This document shows positions 28,771 to 38,645 of a DNA stretch of 64,000 bases, one piece after another. Source of the DNA: JADJPO01 sp963750395 (lineage in GTDB: Bacteria; Actinomycetota; Actinomycetes; Actinomycetales; Kineosporiaceae); assembly GCA_963750395.1 (NCBI GenBank), contig CAVVQM010000012.1, positions 1 through 64,000 on the forward strand, read 5' to 3'. The position numbers and the translations under genes are program-made. The stretch's first letter is position 1. Every line of letters begins with the position of its first letter. A model generated the notes under the pieces. That model did no database searches. It was given only the letters and a program-made list of their open reading frames with translations, and was not told where the DNA came from.

Positions 28771-31700
28771 TCAGCCGGACGGCGACGGTGACGGCGCCGG
28801 GGATGGCGTCGCGGCCGGGGCCGGGGCCGCACCGGCGATCTGGGCCTCGGCGGCGGTCGCCCGCGCGACGGCGGCCTTGAGACGCTGCTGCGCCTCGCCG
28901 TACGCGGTGAAGTCACCGGACGCCAGGGCCTCGTCGCTGTCCTTGATCGCCTGGGACGCCTGGGTCAGCGCAGCCTGCAACTGGGCCTGCGCCGTCCCGC
29001 TGCCGGCATCGGTGCCCGTACCTCCGGTATCCCCGGCCGGCGGGGTGGTGCCGCCGTCCGTGGCCGGGACGTTGGCGCCGCCGGTGGTCCCGAACACCTG
29101 GTTCAACGCCTCACCCAGGGTCGCCGCGAAACCGATCTGCTGGCCGTAGCCGACCAGGACCCGCTGGAGCAGTGGGTAGGACGTCTCGCCACGCGCTCGC
29201 ACATAGACCGGTTGGACATAGAGCAGACCACCGGCCACGGGCAGCACAAGCATGTTGCCGAGCTCGACGTCCGAGGCTCCGCTCGCGCCACCACGCAGCA
29301 GCGCGAGTTCGGTGGTGACGGTCGGGTTGGCGTTGAAGTCGTTCTGCATCTGCCCAGGACCCTTGATCGAGTCGGTCGGCAGTTGCAGCAACCGCAGCGT
29401 CCCGTAGTCCCCGCGTTTCTCCCCGGCCGTCGCCCCGGCGTCGGCATCGACCGCCAGATACCCCTTCAAGGTGTTCCGGCCGCCCTCCGGCGGGATGAAG
29501 CTCGACGTCAGCGAGAACCGCGGCTCGTCCTGCCCCGGCATGGCGATGCTCAGGTAGTAGGGCGGCTGGCGGGGCGCGGTTCCCGAGTTCGCCGCCGTCG
29601 GCTCCGGCGGTACCTGCCAGAAGTCGCCACCGGAGAAGAACGAGGCCGCATCGGTCACGTGGTAGCGGGCCAGCAGCGAACGCTGAACCTTGAACAGGTC
29701 CTCCGGGTAGCGCAGGTGCGACATCAGGTCCCCGCTGATGTCGGCCAGCGGCTTGACGGTACTCGGGAACACCTTGCGCCAGGCCTGCAGCACCGGGTCG
29801 GTCTCGTCCCAGGCGTACAGGGTCACCGAGCCGTCGTAGGCGTCCACCGTCGCCTTGACCGAGTTCCGGATGTAGTTCACCTGCTCCCCGGCCAGAGCGG
29901 TCACCGAGCGCGTGCTCGCCGTGATCGAGTCACTGGTCGCATCGCTCAGGGAGCGCAGAGCCGAGTACGGGTACTTGTTCGACGAGGTGTAGCCGTCGAC
30001 GATCCAGACCATCCGGCCGTCCACCAGCGAGGGGTAGGGGTCCCCGTCCAGGGTCAGGTAGGGCGCCACCTTGGCCACCCGGTCACGCGGCGCACGGTCG
30101 TACATGATCCGCGACTGCGCGTTGATGCCCTCGGACAGCAGGATGTTCTGCTCGCGGAACTTCAGGGCGAACAGGATCCGGCGAAGGTAGGACCCCATTC
30201 GCCACCCCGCCGTCGCCGGCATAGGTGGTGTTGGCCTGCTGGGTCTCACTGTTGTCGTCCGGGAAGTCCAGTTCCCGCTTGGGGCCGTCCGCCGGGCCCC
30301 CGACGATCGAGTAGCTCGGCGAGTACTCGCCGAAGTAGACCCGGGGTTCGTACTCCCCCAGCTCCCCACGTACCGGGATGCCGCCCTCGACGAAGACCGG
30401 GGCGCCCGCCTGGGTCTGCTCGTTGCCGTAGGCGGCGACCATCCCGAAGCCGTGGGTGTAGACGAAGTGGTCGTTGTACCAGTTGCGCTTGTCGGCCGGA
30501 ACGCCCGACAGGTTCATCTCGCGGACGGCGACAACCGTGTCCCGCACGGTCCCGTCGACGGTGTACCGGTCGACGTCCAGGGCGTCGGCGAACTGGTAGT
30601 ACTGCTTGTTCTGCTCGAGCTGCTTGAACGTGTCGCTGACCAGCGCCGGGTCGAGCAATCGGATGCCCGGGATGGCGTCGGCGTCGTTGCGCAGGTCCTG
30701 CGAGGACGCCTCGGTCTTGGCGCTGTACCGCTGGGTATCCACCCTGTCGAGGCCGTACGCCGCACGTGTCGCGTCGATATTGCGTTGGATGTAGGGGAAT
30801 TCGAAGTTCTGCGGGCTCGGGGTGACCCGGAAGCGCTGGATCACCGCCGGGTAGAGGCTGCCGACGACGATGGCCGAGACCACCAGCAGAACCAGCCCGT
30901 ACACCGGCAGCATCCGCGACCGGTCCACGAACGCCGCGACCAGGAACAGGATCGCCACGATCGTGGCGATCGCCGCCAGCACCCCCCGGGCGTTCAGGGT
31001 GGCGTTGGCATCGGTGTAGGTCAGGCCGGTGATGTTCAGGCTCCCGGACTGCTTGGTGGTCAGCGCGTACCGGCCGAGCCAGAAGTCGACCCCGCGCAGC
31101 AGCAGGAAGATCGCGGCGATGATCCCCAGCTGGATCCGGGCCGCCGACGTGATCCGTGGACCAGGGCCCTGCACCCTCACCCCGCCGTACAGGTAATGGA
31201 TCACCAGCGCGGCGCCGCCGGCCAGGAAGGTGATCATGGTGAACAGCCCGGTGAGGAACTGCAGCCACGGCAGGGTGAAGACGAAGAACGAGATGTCCAT
31301 GCCGAACTGGGTGTCCGTCTGCCCGAAGTCGACGCCGTTCCACCACAGCAGGAAGGTCTGCCAGCGCTGGGACGCGGCGGAGCCCGCGAACAGGCCGAGG
31401 GTGGCGGGCACCCCGATCGCCACCAGCTTGCGCAACGGCTCGATGCTGTCGCGGTAGCGCTCCAGGCTGGCCGTGTCCACGGCCATGGGCGCGTAGATCG
31501 GTCGGGACCGATAGGCCACGTACATGCTCGCGAAGACGCAGGCGGCGGTGATCAACCCGGCTGCGGCGAACAGCCCGGTCTGGGTGATCAGCGTGGTCCG
31601 GAACACCGCTGTGTAGCCCAGTTGGGAGTACCACAGGACGTCGGTCCAGATGGAGGCCAGACCCAGCAGCAGGACCACCAGCACACCGAGCACGGCCAGG

Positions 31701-31786
31701 GTGGGCGCCAGCGCCCCCCTTCTGCGTGCGGCGGTGGGCGGCATGGTCTGCGGGCGGCCGGGGACGGCGTCTCCTTCGGAACTCAC
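28771..31786 (-). CDS. UPF0182 family membrane protein (one frameshift)
   Basis: GTG 31786 to TGA 28771-28773, about 1,005 residues, the usual UPF0182 length. Seven hydrophobic helices lie in the first 330 residues (LAPTLAVLGVLVVLLLGLAS onward). A large soluble domain follows, probably extracytoplasmic, with the conserved SRPIYAPMA and WYNDHFVYTHGFGMVAAYGN motifs. It ends in an Ala/Pro/Ser tail after a predicted coiled coil. One indel near 30,195 breaks the frame before GSYLRRILFALKFREQNILL. It is the counterpart of mycobacterial Rv3193c, whose function is not established. Confidence 0.92.
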
Positions 31787-31865
31787 AATTACTCAACCTA
31801 ATCCATGGCCCTGACGGTTCCCGTTGGGGTGTGGTCCGCGGGTGCGTTCGTGACACGATCGGGAC

Positions 31866-32414
31866 ATGTCCGAGGCCGCCGACCCCCGCCAGTATGCCGT
31901 CCTGACGGTGATCCGCGAGCTCGAACAGCATGTCGCGGCCGACGGTTGGGACGGTCCGTGGCGCCTGTTCGCGCTGGTCAGGACGGCGGACGCGCTCGCC
32001 CGCGACCCCGAGTTGGCCCCGCGCCTGCCGGCGGAGGTGGTCGCCGCGGCCGAGGCGGACGCCGAGCACCTGACCGCCGTCGAACAGGACGGCCTGCCCG
32101 AGGCAGAGACGATCGAGGCGCTGCTGGCCCAGATCGTCTGGCCGCCCACGGTGGACGGCGCGGCCCTGGTCCTGGAACGGACGGTGCTGCCCACCGAGGC
32201 CGAGGCCGGCATCCCGGAGGGCGACGGCGCGCAGGAGTACATCGCCGGGCACCCGCAGCGCCGTGACCTGAGGCTGGCCGGGGCGGTACTGCGGAACGGG
32301 CCGGACGCCTGCGCGATCCGTTCCCGTGAGCACGACCAGGACGATCAGGTGGCCGTCGGCGCGAACCTGGTCCCGGCCCTGGTCGAGGCCCTCCAGCTGA
32401 CCTTTCGCGACTGA
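31866..32414 (+). CDS. PPA1309-family conserved protein
   Basis: 182 residues from ATG 31866, intact. It starts SEAADPRQYAVLTVIRELEQ and carries the family landmarks RLFALVRTADAL, VWPPTVDGAALVLERTVLP and GAVLRNGPDACAIRSREHD. It is cytosolic, conserved in Actinobacteria between UPF0182 and the PDZ protease, and of unknown function. It is divergent from the UPF0182 gene. Confidence 0.8.
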   Translation: MSEAADPRQYAVLTVIRELEQHVAADGWDGPWRLFALVRTADALARDPELAPRLPAEVVAAAEADAEHLTAVEQDGLPEAETIEALLAQIVWPPTVDGAALVLERTVLPTEAEAGIPEGDGAQEYIAGHPQRRDLRLAGAVLRNGPDACAIRSREHDQDDQVAVGANLVPALVEALQLTFRD

Positions 32415-32453
32415 TCCTGCGCGACGGACGTCCGCGCGGTCCGCTGCGATCGC

Positions 32454-33551
32454 CTATGAGCAGCGCGGCAGGCCGGCCTCACCCTCGCCTGCGGAGATCT
32501 TTTCGAGGGCGTCCCGCGCCTGCGTGAGCGTCGAGACCGCGATCACGGACAGCCCGTCGGGGATGTGCCCGATCACCTCGTCGCAGTTGTCCCTCGGCGC
32601 CAGGAACACCGTGGCCTCGCTCTGCCGGGCGCCGAGCATCTTCTGGACGATGAACCCGATGGGCCCGACGTTCCCGTCGGGATCGATGGTGCCGGTGCCG
32701 GCCACCCGGCGGCCCCCGGTCAGCGATCCCGGAGTGAGTTTGTCGATGATGCCCAGGGCGAACATGGTCCCCGCACTCGAACCGCCCACGTTGTCGATCT
32801 GGATCTTGACGTCGAACGGGAAGGTGAAGCGCGGCTCGACGAGGATCCCCAGGACCGTGCTCCCCGAGGGGTTCTCGGAGGTCCTCGGGCGAACGGTGAC
32901 CCGCTCGTCGTCCCGCTGGACGACCATCTGGACCGGCTGGGAGGGCGTGACCTTCTGCAACTCGGCCCGCAGCGCGTCCGCGTCGGGGGTGGCCACCCCG
33001 GCGACCGAGACGATCACGTCGCCTGTCTTCAACACTCCCTCGGACGGCGAGGCGTCGGTCAGGCCCGCGACGCGCACCTGCTCCCCGATCGGATACCCGA
33101 GGGCACGCAGGGCCGCCGCGGTCGCGCTCTGCTGGGAGGAGGCCATCTCGAGCCGGTTCTCCTCCTCGGCCTGCTGCGCGGTCTGCTGCGGCGGGAAGAG
33201 CGCCTCCTGCGGGACGACGGCCGAGCCCGGGTCGATCCAGCCGGAGACCATCTGCCACGGCGTGATCCCCGCCTGCGGGCCCCCGAAGATGCGCACCGTG
33301 GTGAGATCCAGCGCGCCCTCGGTCGGATAGGTCTTCGCCCCCTCGATCGAGATCAGCGCTGTGCCGTCGTGCTCGGAGAGGGTGTCCGTGCTCGGCCCGG
33401 TGACCACCTCCGCGTAGGGCAGCGGGAGCAGGATCATCACCGCTCCCAGCAGGATCGCCGAGAACACCGCGACCAGCAGCAGGGCCGTGCTGTCGCGCAG
33501 CGAGACCGCGACCGGGGCTGGCTGGGCCGCGTCGGCCGGTGGCTGGCTCAC
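32454..33551 (-). CDS. PDZ domain, Lon-like S16 serine protease (YlbL type)
   Basis: 365 residues from GTG 33551. One N-terminal helix (ALLLVAVFSAILLGAVMIL) anchors it in the membrane with the rest outside. A PDZ domain lies at about 165-245 (GVLKTGDVIVSVAGVATPD), and a Lon proteolytic domain follows with the catalytic Ser in GGSSAGTMFALG and the Lys in VQKMLGARQ. It corresponds to mycobacterial Rv3194c. It likely trims secreted or membrane proteins. Divergent from the zinc protease gene. Confidence 0.9.
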   Translation of the reverse strand: MSQPPADAAQPAPVAVSLRDSTALLLVAVFSAILLGAVMILLPLPYAEVVTGPSTDTLSEHDGTALISIEGAKTYPTEGALDLTTVRIFGGPQAGITPWQMVSGWIDPGSAVVPQEALFPPQQTAQQAEEENRLEMASSQQSATAAALRALGYPIGEQVRVAGLTDASPSEGVLKTGDVIVSVAGVATPDADALRAELQKVTPSQPVQMVVQRDDERVTVRPRTSENPSGSTVLGILVEPRFTFPFDVKIQIDNVGGSSAGTMFALGIIDKLTPGSLTGGRRVAGTGTIDPDGNVGPIGFIVQKMLGARQSEATVFLAPRDNCDEVIGHIPDGLSVIAVSTLTQARDALEKISAGEGEAGLPRCS

Positions 33552-33602
33552 CGGCGACAGCCTACGTCGCCCCTGTGACCTGGTCGCCGCTACCGTGGAG
33601 GG

Positions 33603-35061
33603 ATGAGTGGCTCCGACCTGCCCGAACCCAACGATCGCTCCGACGAGGACCCGCTCGCCGAGATGCTCAAGGCGATGTTCGGGGGCGCCGTGCCGGGCGG
33701 ACAGGTACCCGAGGAACTCACCGAGATGCTGCGCTCCATCCCCGGGATGCCGACGGATCCGGCCTCCCTGCAGGCGATGTTCAGCCAGGTGCAGCGACTG
33801 ATCACGACGTCCGAGCAGGGTCCGGTGAACTGGGAGATGGCCCGGGACATCGCCCGTCAGGTTGCCGCCGAGGGAGGCGACCCGAGCGTCTCGGAGACCG
33901 GCGCACGCCAGATCGCCGAGGCCCTACGGACGGCGGACCTGTGGCTGGACCGGGTGTGCGACCTGCCGTCGGCGACGGTGCGGACCGAGGCCTGGAGCCG
34001 AGCAGAATGGGTGGAGAACACCCTGCCGACCTGGAAGACGGTCGTCGAACCGATCGCCCTGAGGGTCGGCGACGCCCTCGCCGAGGCCCTGGCCGGTCAG
34101 GCGCCGGAGGACATGCGCGGCCTCGATCGGCGAGGCGATGCCGATGATGCGCTCGATGGGCGGCACGTTCTTCGGGCTGCAGCTCGGCCAGGCGATCGGG
34201 GCACTGGCGCGCGAGGTCGTCGGCGGCGGTGACAGCGGCCTGCCGCTCCTGGAGGCCGGGCGGGCGGCGCTGCTCCCGGGCAACGTGGCGGCCTTCGGGG
34301 AGGGCCTGGAGCTGCCCGTCGACGAGGTGCGGCTCTATCTGGCGCTGCGCGAGTCGGCCTACAGCCGCCTGCTCACCGACGTGCCATGGCTGGCGCGGGC
34401 ACATCCTGAGCACGGTCACCGACTACGCCAGCGGCATCCAGATCGACACCGAACGCATCGAGTCCGCGGTACGCGAGATCGACCCCACGGACGCCGAGGC
34501 ACTGCAGCAGGCGCTGTCCAGCGGTCTGTTCGAGCCCCAGCACACCCCCGCTCAGCGGGCCGCACTCGACCGTCTGGAGACGGTGCTCGCACTGGTCGAG
34601 GGCTGGGTCGACGAGGTCGTCCACGCGGCGGCCCACGAACGCCTTCCGCACGCCGGCGCCCTGCGCGAGACGGTGCGCCGTCGCCGGGCCGCCGGAGGAC
34701 CCGCGGAGCACACCTTCGCCTCGCTGGTCGGACTGGAGCTGCGGCCCCGACGCCTCCGCGAGGCGGCCGCGGTCTGGGCCGCGCTGACACAGGCCCGCGG
34801 CGTCGAGGGTCGTGACGAGCTGTGGCGCCACCCCGACCTGGTTCCGGACGCCGAGGCGTTCTCCGACCCGGGCGCCTTCGCCTCGGGCGCCGGCCAGGAG
34901 GCCGCGTCCGCGGACGATGGACGAGGCGCGCCCTGGCCGAGTTGCTCGACTCGAGCGAGGCAGACGAGGCCGGACGACCGGCTCAGACGACACCGGCTCG
35001 GACGGCCGACACCGGCTCGGACGGAACGGCTCCGGATGACGACCAGGACCGAGGCGCATGA
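33603..35061 (+). CDS. Zinc-dependent metalloprotease, DUF2342 / F420-associated family (frameshifted)
   Basis: ATG 33603 to TGA 35059-35061, about 485 residues. Indels near 34,125, 34,395 and 34,920 break the frame. Family landmarks are visible: the Gly/Pro-rich N-terminus (EMLKAMFGGAVPGG), the glycine-rich MMRSMGGTFFGLQLGQAIG, the LPVDEVRLYLALRESAYSRL helix and LVEGWVDEVVHAAAHERLPH. It corresponds to mycobacterial Rv3195. The last codons overlap the NUDIX start. Confidence 0.85.
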
Positions 35062-35684
35062 GCGACTGGACGCCGTCGGACCAGCTCGTCCTCGACCTTC
35101 GCCACGCCCTGGCGCACGCCCCACGCGAGACGGCGGAGGACCGCTTCGAGGCCTGGGCCTGGCGGGCCCTGCTCGATGAGGACGGCCCGGCGCTGCTGAC
35201 CCGGCGCGCCGTCCCCTCGCACATCACGGCGTCGGCGATCGTGCTGTCCAGCGATCTCAGCCGCACCGCGATGGTGCTGCACGGCAAGATGCACGCCTGG
35301 GTCCAGCCCGGCGGGCACCTCGAGGAGCCGGACACCACCCTCGCCTCGGCCGCGGCCCGAGAGGTGGCCGAGGAGACGGGGCTTCGGGTGCAGGTGCACC
35401 CCGACCCGGTGAAGCTGTCCCGGCATCGTGCACCGTGCCGCCCGGGCGTGGTCGACTGGCACCTGGACGTCCAGTTCGCGGCGATCGCCGAGGACGGGCA
35501 GGCGTTGTCGGTCAGCCACGAGTCGGACGACGTGGCCTGGTTCGACCTCGGCGACCTGCCCACCGACCTCGCGCCGGGGGCGGCAGCCAGCATCGAGGTC
35601 GCCGTCACCGCCCTGCGCAGGGCGTGGGCCGGAACCGCCGACGGCGCTCAGGCCGGGGTGCCCTCGGCCAGCGCGGCGGAGTAA
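35058..35684 (+). CDS. NUDIX hydrolase
   Basis: 208 residues from ATG 35058, overlapping the protease stop by ATGA. The Nudix box is complete at about residues 88-110: GGHLEEPDTTLASAAAREVA followed by EETGLRV. The C-terminal part has WFDLGDLP, common in pyrophosphohydrolases. Substrate unknown. The 3' end overlaps the DUF45 gene by 37 bases, convergently. Confidence 0.9.
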   Translation: MSDWTPSDQLVLDLRHALAHAPRETAEDRFEAWAWRALLDEDGPALLTRRAVPSHITASAIVLSSDLSRTAMVLHGKMHAWVQPGGHLEEPDTTLASAAAREVAEETGLRVQVHPDPVKLSRHRAPCRPGVVDWHLDVQFAAIAEDGQALSVSHESDDVAWFDLGDLPTDLAPGAAASIEVAVTALRRAWAGTADGAQAGVPSASAAE

Positions 35685-36166
35685 CCCTCCAGGAACCCCC
35701 TGGCCCGCTGGGTGTGCGGGTAGGCCTCGAGCAGCGCCCAGAAGCGCGGCGAGTGATTCAGTTCGATCAGGTGGGCGAGTTCGTGAAGCAGCACGTAGTC
35801 GACCACCCAGTCCGGCAGCGGTCGCAGCCGCGTGCTCAGCCGGATGGTCCCGTCGGCCGGGGTGCACGAACCCCATCGGCTGTTCTGGTTGCCGACCCAG
35901 CGCACCGTCTCGGGCCGGGCCCGCCCGTCCAGGTATCGCTCGGACAGCTGACCTGCCCGGGCGATCAACTCCTCGTCACCGTGTCGGCCCGCCCGGCGCC
36001 GGTGGAGCCGGGCCACCATCTTGTCGACCCACTCCCGTTCCTGACCGACCGTGAACGACTGGGGGATCATCACGATGATCCGCCCGCCCTCGCGATACGC
36101 CGAGACCGTGCGGCGGCGCCTGGCGCTGCGCCGGACCTCGACCGGTTCGTCCGCCGTGTTCTGCAC
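35648..36166 (-). CDS. YgjP/DUF45-type M48 metallopeptidase
   Basis: 172 residues from GTG 36166 (VQNTADEPVEVRRSARRRR). Later landmarks are NQNSRWGSCTPADGTIRLS and the zinc site HELAHLIELNHSPRFW, with a HExxH and a third His. Upstream in-frame GTGs exist but precede a repeat-rich region, so the shorter start is preferred. Members are small SprT-like proteins of uncertain substrate. Confidence 0.82.
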   Translation of the reverse strand: MQNTADEPVEVRRSARRRRTVSAYREGGRIIVMIPQSFTVGQEREWVDKMVARLHRRRAGRHGDEELIARAGQLSERYLDGRARPETVRWVGNQNSRWGSCTPADGTIRLSTRLRPLPDWVVDYVLLHELAHLIELNHSPRFWALLEAYPHTQRARGFLEGYSAALAEGTPA

Positions 36167-36206
36167 GGGCCTCAGGCTAACCGGGACCACCGACACGAAG
36201 AATCTC

Positions 36207-36357
36207 TCGTCCACAGTCACCGACCCGCGTCCGCGCTGGTCAGAGGCCGGTGGAGGTGATGGATCGCCGATCATCCACACCGTCGTCCACACCCGGGCCA
36301 CCATCGCCCCACGGCCGTCGGTGGAGCGTCCCCACGCCGTCCACAGCGTCGTCCACA
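36207..36357 (+). promoter_or_regulatory. Cluster of five DnaA-box-like nonamers
   Basis: TCGTCCACA at 36207, 36283 and 36349, TCATCCACA at 36271 and CCGTCCACA at 36337 (first bases), all on the plus strand. Two pairs have the same 12-base spacing (36271/36283 and 36337/36349). They lie in the spacer upstream of the DUF45 gene, and each is one or two bases from TTGTCCACA. Confidence 0.45.
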
Positions 36358-36481
36358 CCCGTGTTTGACCGCCCGAGCGGCGGCCCCTAGCGTCCTTCTC
36401 GGCCCCGGATCCGGGGGCGGTGCACTGGGGAAGGTGCACCGCTCCCGCCCGGGGCCCACCTGCGGTCGGGCGGGCGTCGGC

Positions 36482-37312
36482 TCAGCGACCGGTGAATCGC
36501 GGTTCGCGGCGTTCGCGCTGCGCCGCCAGCCCCTCCTGCAGGTCCTGCGAGGCGAGGGTGACCGCCTGCGCGAGCGCCTCCCACTGCAGAGCGGACTCCC
36601 GGTCGGCGGGACCGTCGCCGGCCAGGGCCTGCCGGGTCAGCCGGGTGGCCATCGGTGCGGCCGCGGCCACCGCCTCGGCCATCTCCATCGCCAGGGGCAG
36701 CACCTCGGCCGACGGCACGGCGCGACTGGCCAGACCCATGGCCACGGCCTCGTCCCCGGTGACGGTCCGGCCGGTGAGCAGGAGGTCGCGGGCCACGGCG
36801 AGCCCGCCGAGTCGGCTCAGGGTCCACGTGGTGAGCATCCCGGGGTGCATACCGAGGCGGGTGAAGGGGGCAGCCACCTTCGCGTCGTGGGCGATCACCC
36901 GCAGATCGCAGGCCAGGGCCAGGGCCAGGCCGGCTCCGATCGCGGCTCCGTTGACGGCGGCGATCGAGGGCACGCCGAGATCGGCCACGGACATCCACAC
37001 CCGGTAGAAGTCGGCCATCCGCCGCCGCAGGCCCTCGATCCCCAACTCCGGCTCGGCGCCGATCCAGGACAGGTCTCCCCCCGAGCAGAACGCCGGTGGG
37101 CGACCGGTGACGACGACGCAGCGCAGTCCCGGATCGGCGGCGGCCTCGACCATGGCCTGCCGCCAGGACTCGGTCATCGGCTGGGACATCATGTTGCGCC
37201 GCTCGGGCAGGTCCAGCGTGAGGACGAGCACCTGGCCGCTGCGCCGGACCTCGAGATCGGGCAGCGAACGAGTATCCGATGGCGACTCAGAGTGACCATT
37301 TGTGGACGACAT
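36482..37312 (-). CDS. Enoyl-CoA hydratase/isomerase (crotonase family)
   Basis: 276 residues, intact, start 37312 (MSSTNGHSESPSDTRSLPDL). Oxyanion-hole strands are RPPAFCSGGDLSWIG and AAVNGAAIGAGLALALACD. The segment FTRLGMHPGMLTTWTLSRLGG is typical of EchA-type proteins. One of the two hydratase glutamates appears replaced (GMHPGM where Glu can occur), so the reaction may be isomerase- or hydrolase-like. It would act in the cytosol on acyl-CoA substrates. Confidence 0.88.
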   Translation of the reverse strand: MSSTNGHSESPSDTRSLPDLEVRRSGQVLVLTLDLPERRNMMSQPMTESWRQAMVEAAADPGLRCVVVTGRPPAFCSGGDLSWIGAEPELGIEGLRRRMADFYRVWMSVADLGVPSIAAVNGAAIGAGLALALACDLRVIAHDAKVAAPFTRLGMHPGMLTTWTLSRLGGLAVARDLLLTGRTVTGDEAVAMGLASRAVPSAEVLPLAMEMAEAVAAAAPMATRLTRQALAGDGPADRESALQWEALAQAVTLASQDLQEGLAAQRERREPRFTGR

Positions 37313-37515
37313 GCGGGCAACCTAGCCGTCCGGTGAACACAGTGCGTGTGGACAACCTCACCCGGGGGCCCTCTGAGGCGCGCCACCCGCCGCGTGTGCG
37401 CGGAACCGCCCCCCCGCTGGGCTACTGTGTGGCCGGGTCTTGACGCCTGGGGGCGCTTGAGACACCACGTGAGGTCGAGAGACGGCCCCCTGTGACATCG
37501 AACAAGGAGCCAAGA

Positions 37516-37671
37516 ATGGCTGAGACGTACAGCGGCGAGTTCTACTGCGTGAAGTGCAAGGAGAAGCGCCAGGCAGAGGGCAACGTCGTGGAGACCAACG
37601 GGCGCCGGATGGCCAAGGGCAAGTGCCCGGTCTGCGGCACCAACCTGAACCGGATCCTCGGCAAGGCCTGA
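37516..37671 (+). CDS. DUF5679 zinc-ribbon protein
   Basis: 51 residues from ATG 37516, with AAGGAG upstream. Two CxxC knuckles (FYCVKCKEK and GKCPVCGTNL) form a zinc ribbon; the end is NRILGKA. Small proteins of this family are widespread in Actinobacteria and of unknown function. A hairpin terminator follows. Confidence 0.9.
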   Translation: MAETYSGEFYCVKCKEKRQAEGNVVETNGRRMAKGKCPVCGTNLNRILGKA

Positions 37672-37686
37672 GCCTCACCAGACGCC

Positions 37687-37723
37687 CGGCGGGCGGTCTC
37701 CCCGGTCGGGGAGCCGCCCGCCG
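37687..37723 (+). terminator. GC-rich hairpin after the zinc-ribbon gene
   Basis: A 16-bp stem (CGGCGGGCGG with one bulged T, then CTCCCC) around a GGTC loop. No strong T run follows, which is common in this GC range. Confidence 0.75.
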
Positions 37724-37739
37724 TCGCGTCTGACGGGGC

Positions 37740-37803
37740 CGAGCGATCCGGACCGAGCGATCCGGACCGAGCGATCGCGGACCGAGCGATGGGGACCCAG
37801 CGA
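37740..37803 (+). repeat. 14-15 bp tandem repeat
   Basis: GAGCGATCCGGACC is repeated about four and a half times with small changes, directly before the start of the SGNH hydrolase gene. Its last unit supplies the ATG region. Confidence 0.85.
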
Positions 37804-38594
37804 TGCCAACCGGACCTGACATGCGGATCTGGCACCGCTACGTCGCGGTGGGCGACTCGTTCACCGAGGGCATGAGCGACCCGGCGCCCGATGGGACCTA
37901 CCGCGGCTGGGCGGATCGGCTCGCCGAGCGCCTCGATGCGGACACGCGGGCCACCGGCGGCGACTTCGGCTACGCGAACCTCGCCGTGCGCGGCCGACTC
38001 CTGGCCGACGTCGTCACCGACCAGCTCGAGGCCGCACTGGCCCTGCGGCCGGATCTGGTCTCGATCGTCGGCGGCGGCAACGACATCCTGCGCCCGAGGG
38101 CCGACGTCGACGCCCTGGCCGGCCGGTTGGAGGACGCCGTGATCCGGCTGCGCGCGGCCGGAGCCGACGTCCTGCTCGCCACCCCGACCGACCCGGCGGG
38201 CGCACCCCTGGTGGAACGCACCCGGGGCCGCGCGGCCATCTACACCGCGCACATCCACAGCATCGCCCGCCGCCACGGGGCCGCCGTCGTCCACCAATGG
38301 GGTCTGCGCGCCCTGCAGGACTGGAGGATGTGGAGCGAGGACCGCATCCATTTGTCCCCCGAGGGACACCGGCGGGTCGCCGAGGCCGCCTACGCCTGCC
38401 TGCACGGCCACCCGGACGACGGCGAATGGGCCCACCCCCTCGCCGCCCAGGCTCCGCAGTCGCGTGTGGACCGGCTGCGGGCCGACGCCAGGTGGGCGCG
38501 TGAGTACGTCGTGCCCTGGGTTCGACGCCGCCTGCGGGGCGAGTCCTCAGGCGACCGTCTGGAGGCCAAGCGACCGGACCTGGGCAGCCCCTGA
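37803..38594 (+). CDS. SGNH/GDSL-family esterase-like hydrolase
   Basis: 263 residues from ATG 37803 (ATG 37821 is an alternative). Block I AVGDSFTEGM gives the nucleophilic Ser, block III is GGGNDILRPRA, and block V is DRIHLSPEGHRRVAE with the Asp and His of the triad. There is no signal peptide. The C-terminal tail is basic. The substrate may be a lipid or acyl ester. It stands alone on its strand after the zinc-ribbon gene. Confidence 0.9.
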   Translation: MPTGPDMRIWHRYVAVGDSFTEGMSDPAPDGTYRGWADRLAERLDADTRATGGDFGYANLAVRGRLLADVVTDQLEAALALRPDLVSIVGGGNDILRPRADVDALAGRLEDAVIRLRAAGADVLLATPTDPAGAPLVERTRGRAAIYTAHIHSIARRHGAAVVHQWGLRALQDWRMWSEDRIHLSPEGHRRVAEAAYACLHGHPDDGEWAHPLAAQAPQSRVDRLRADARWAREYVVPWVRRRLRGESSGDRLEAKRPDLGSP

Positions 38595-38645
38595 GCCTGT
38601 GGACAACCCGTCGGTGCGTGGTCCCCGGCCTGCCAGGGTGGGCAG

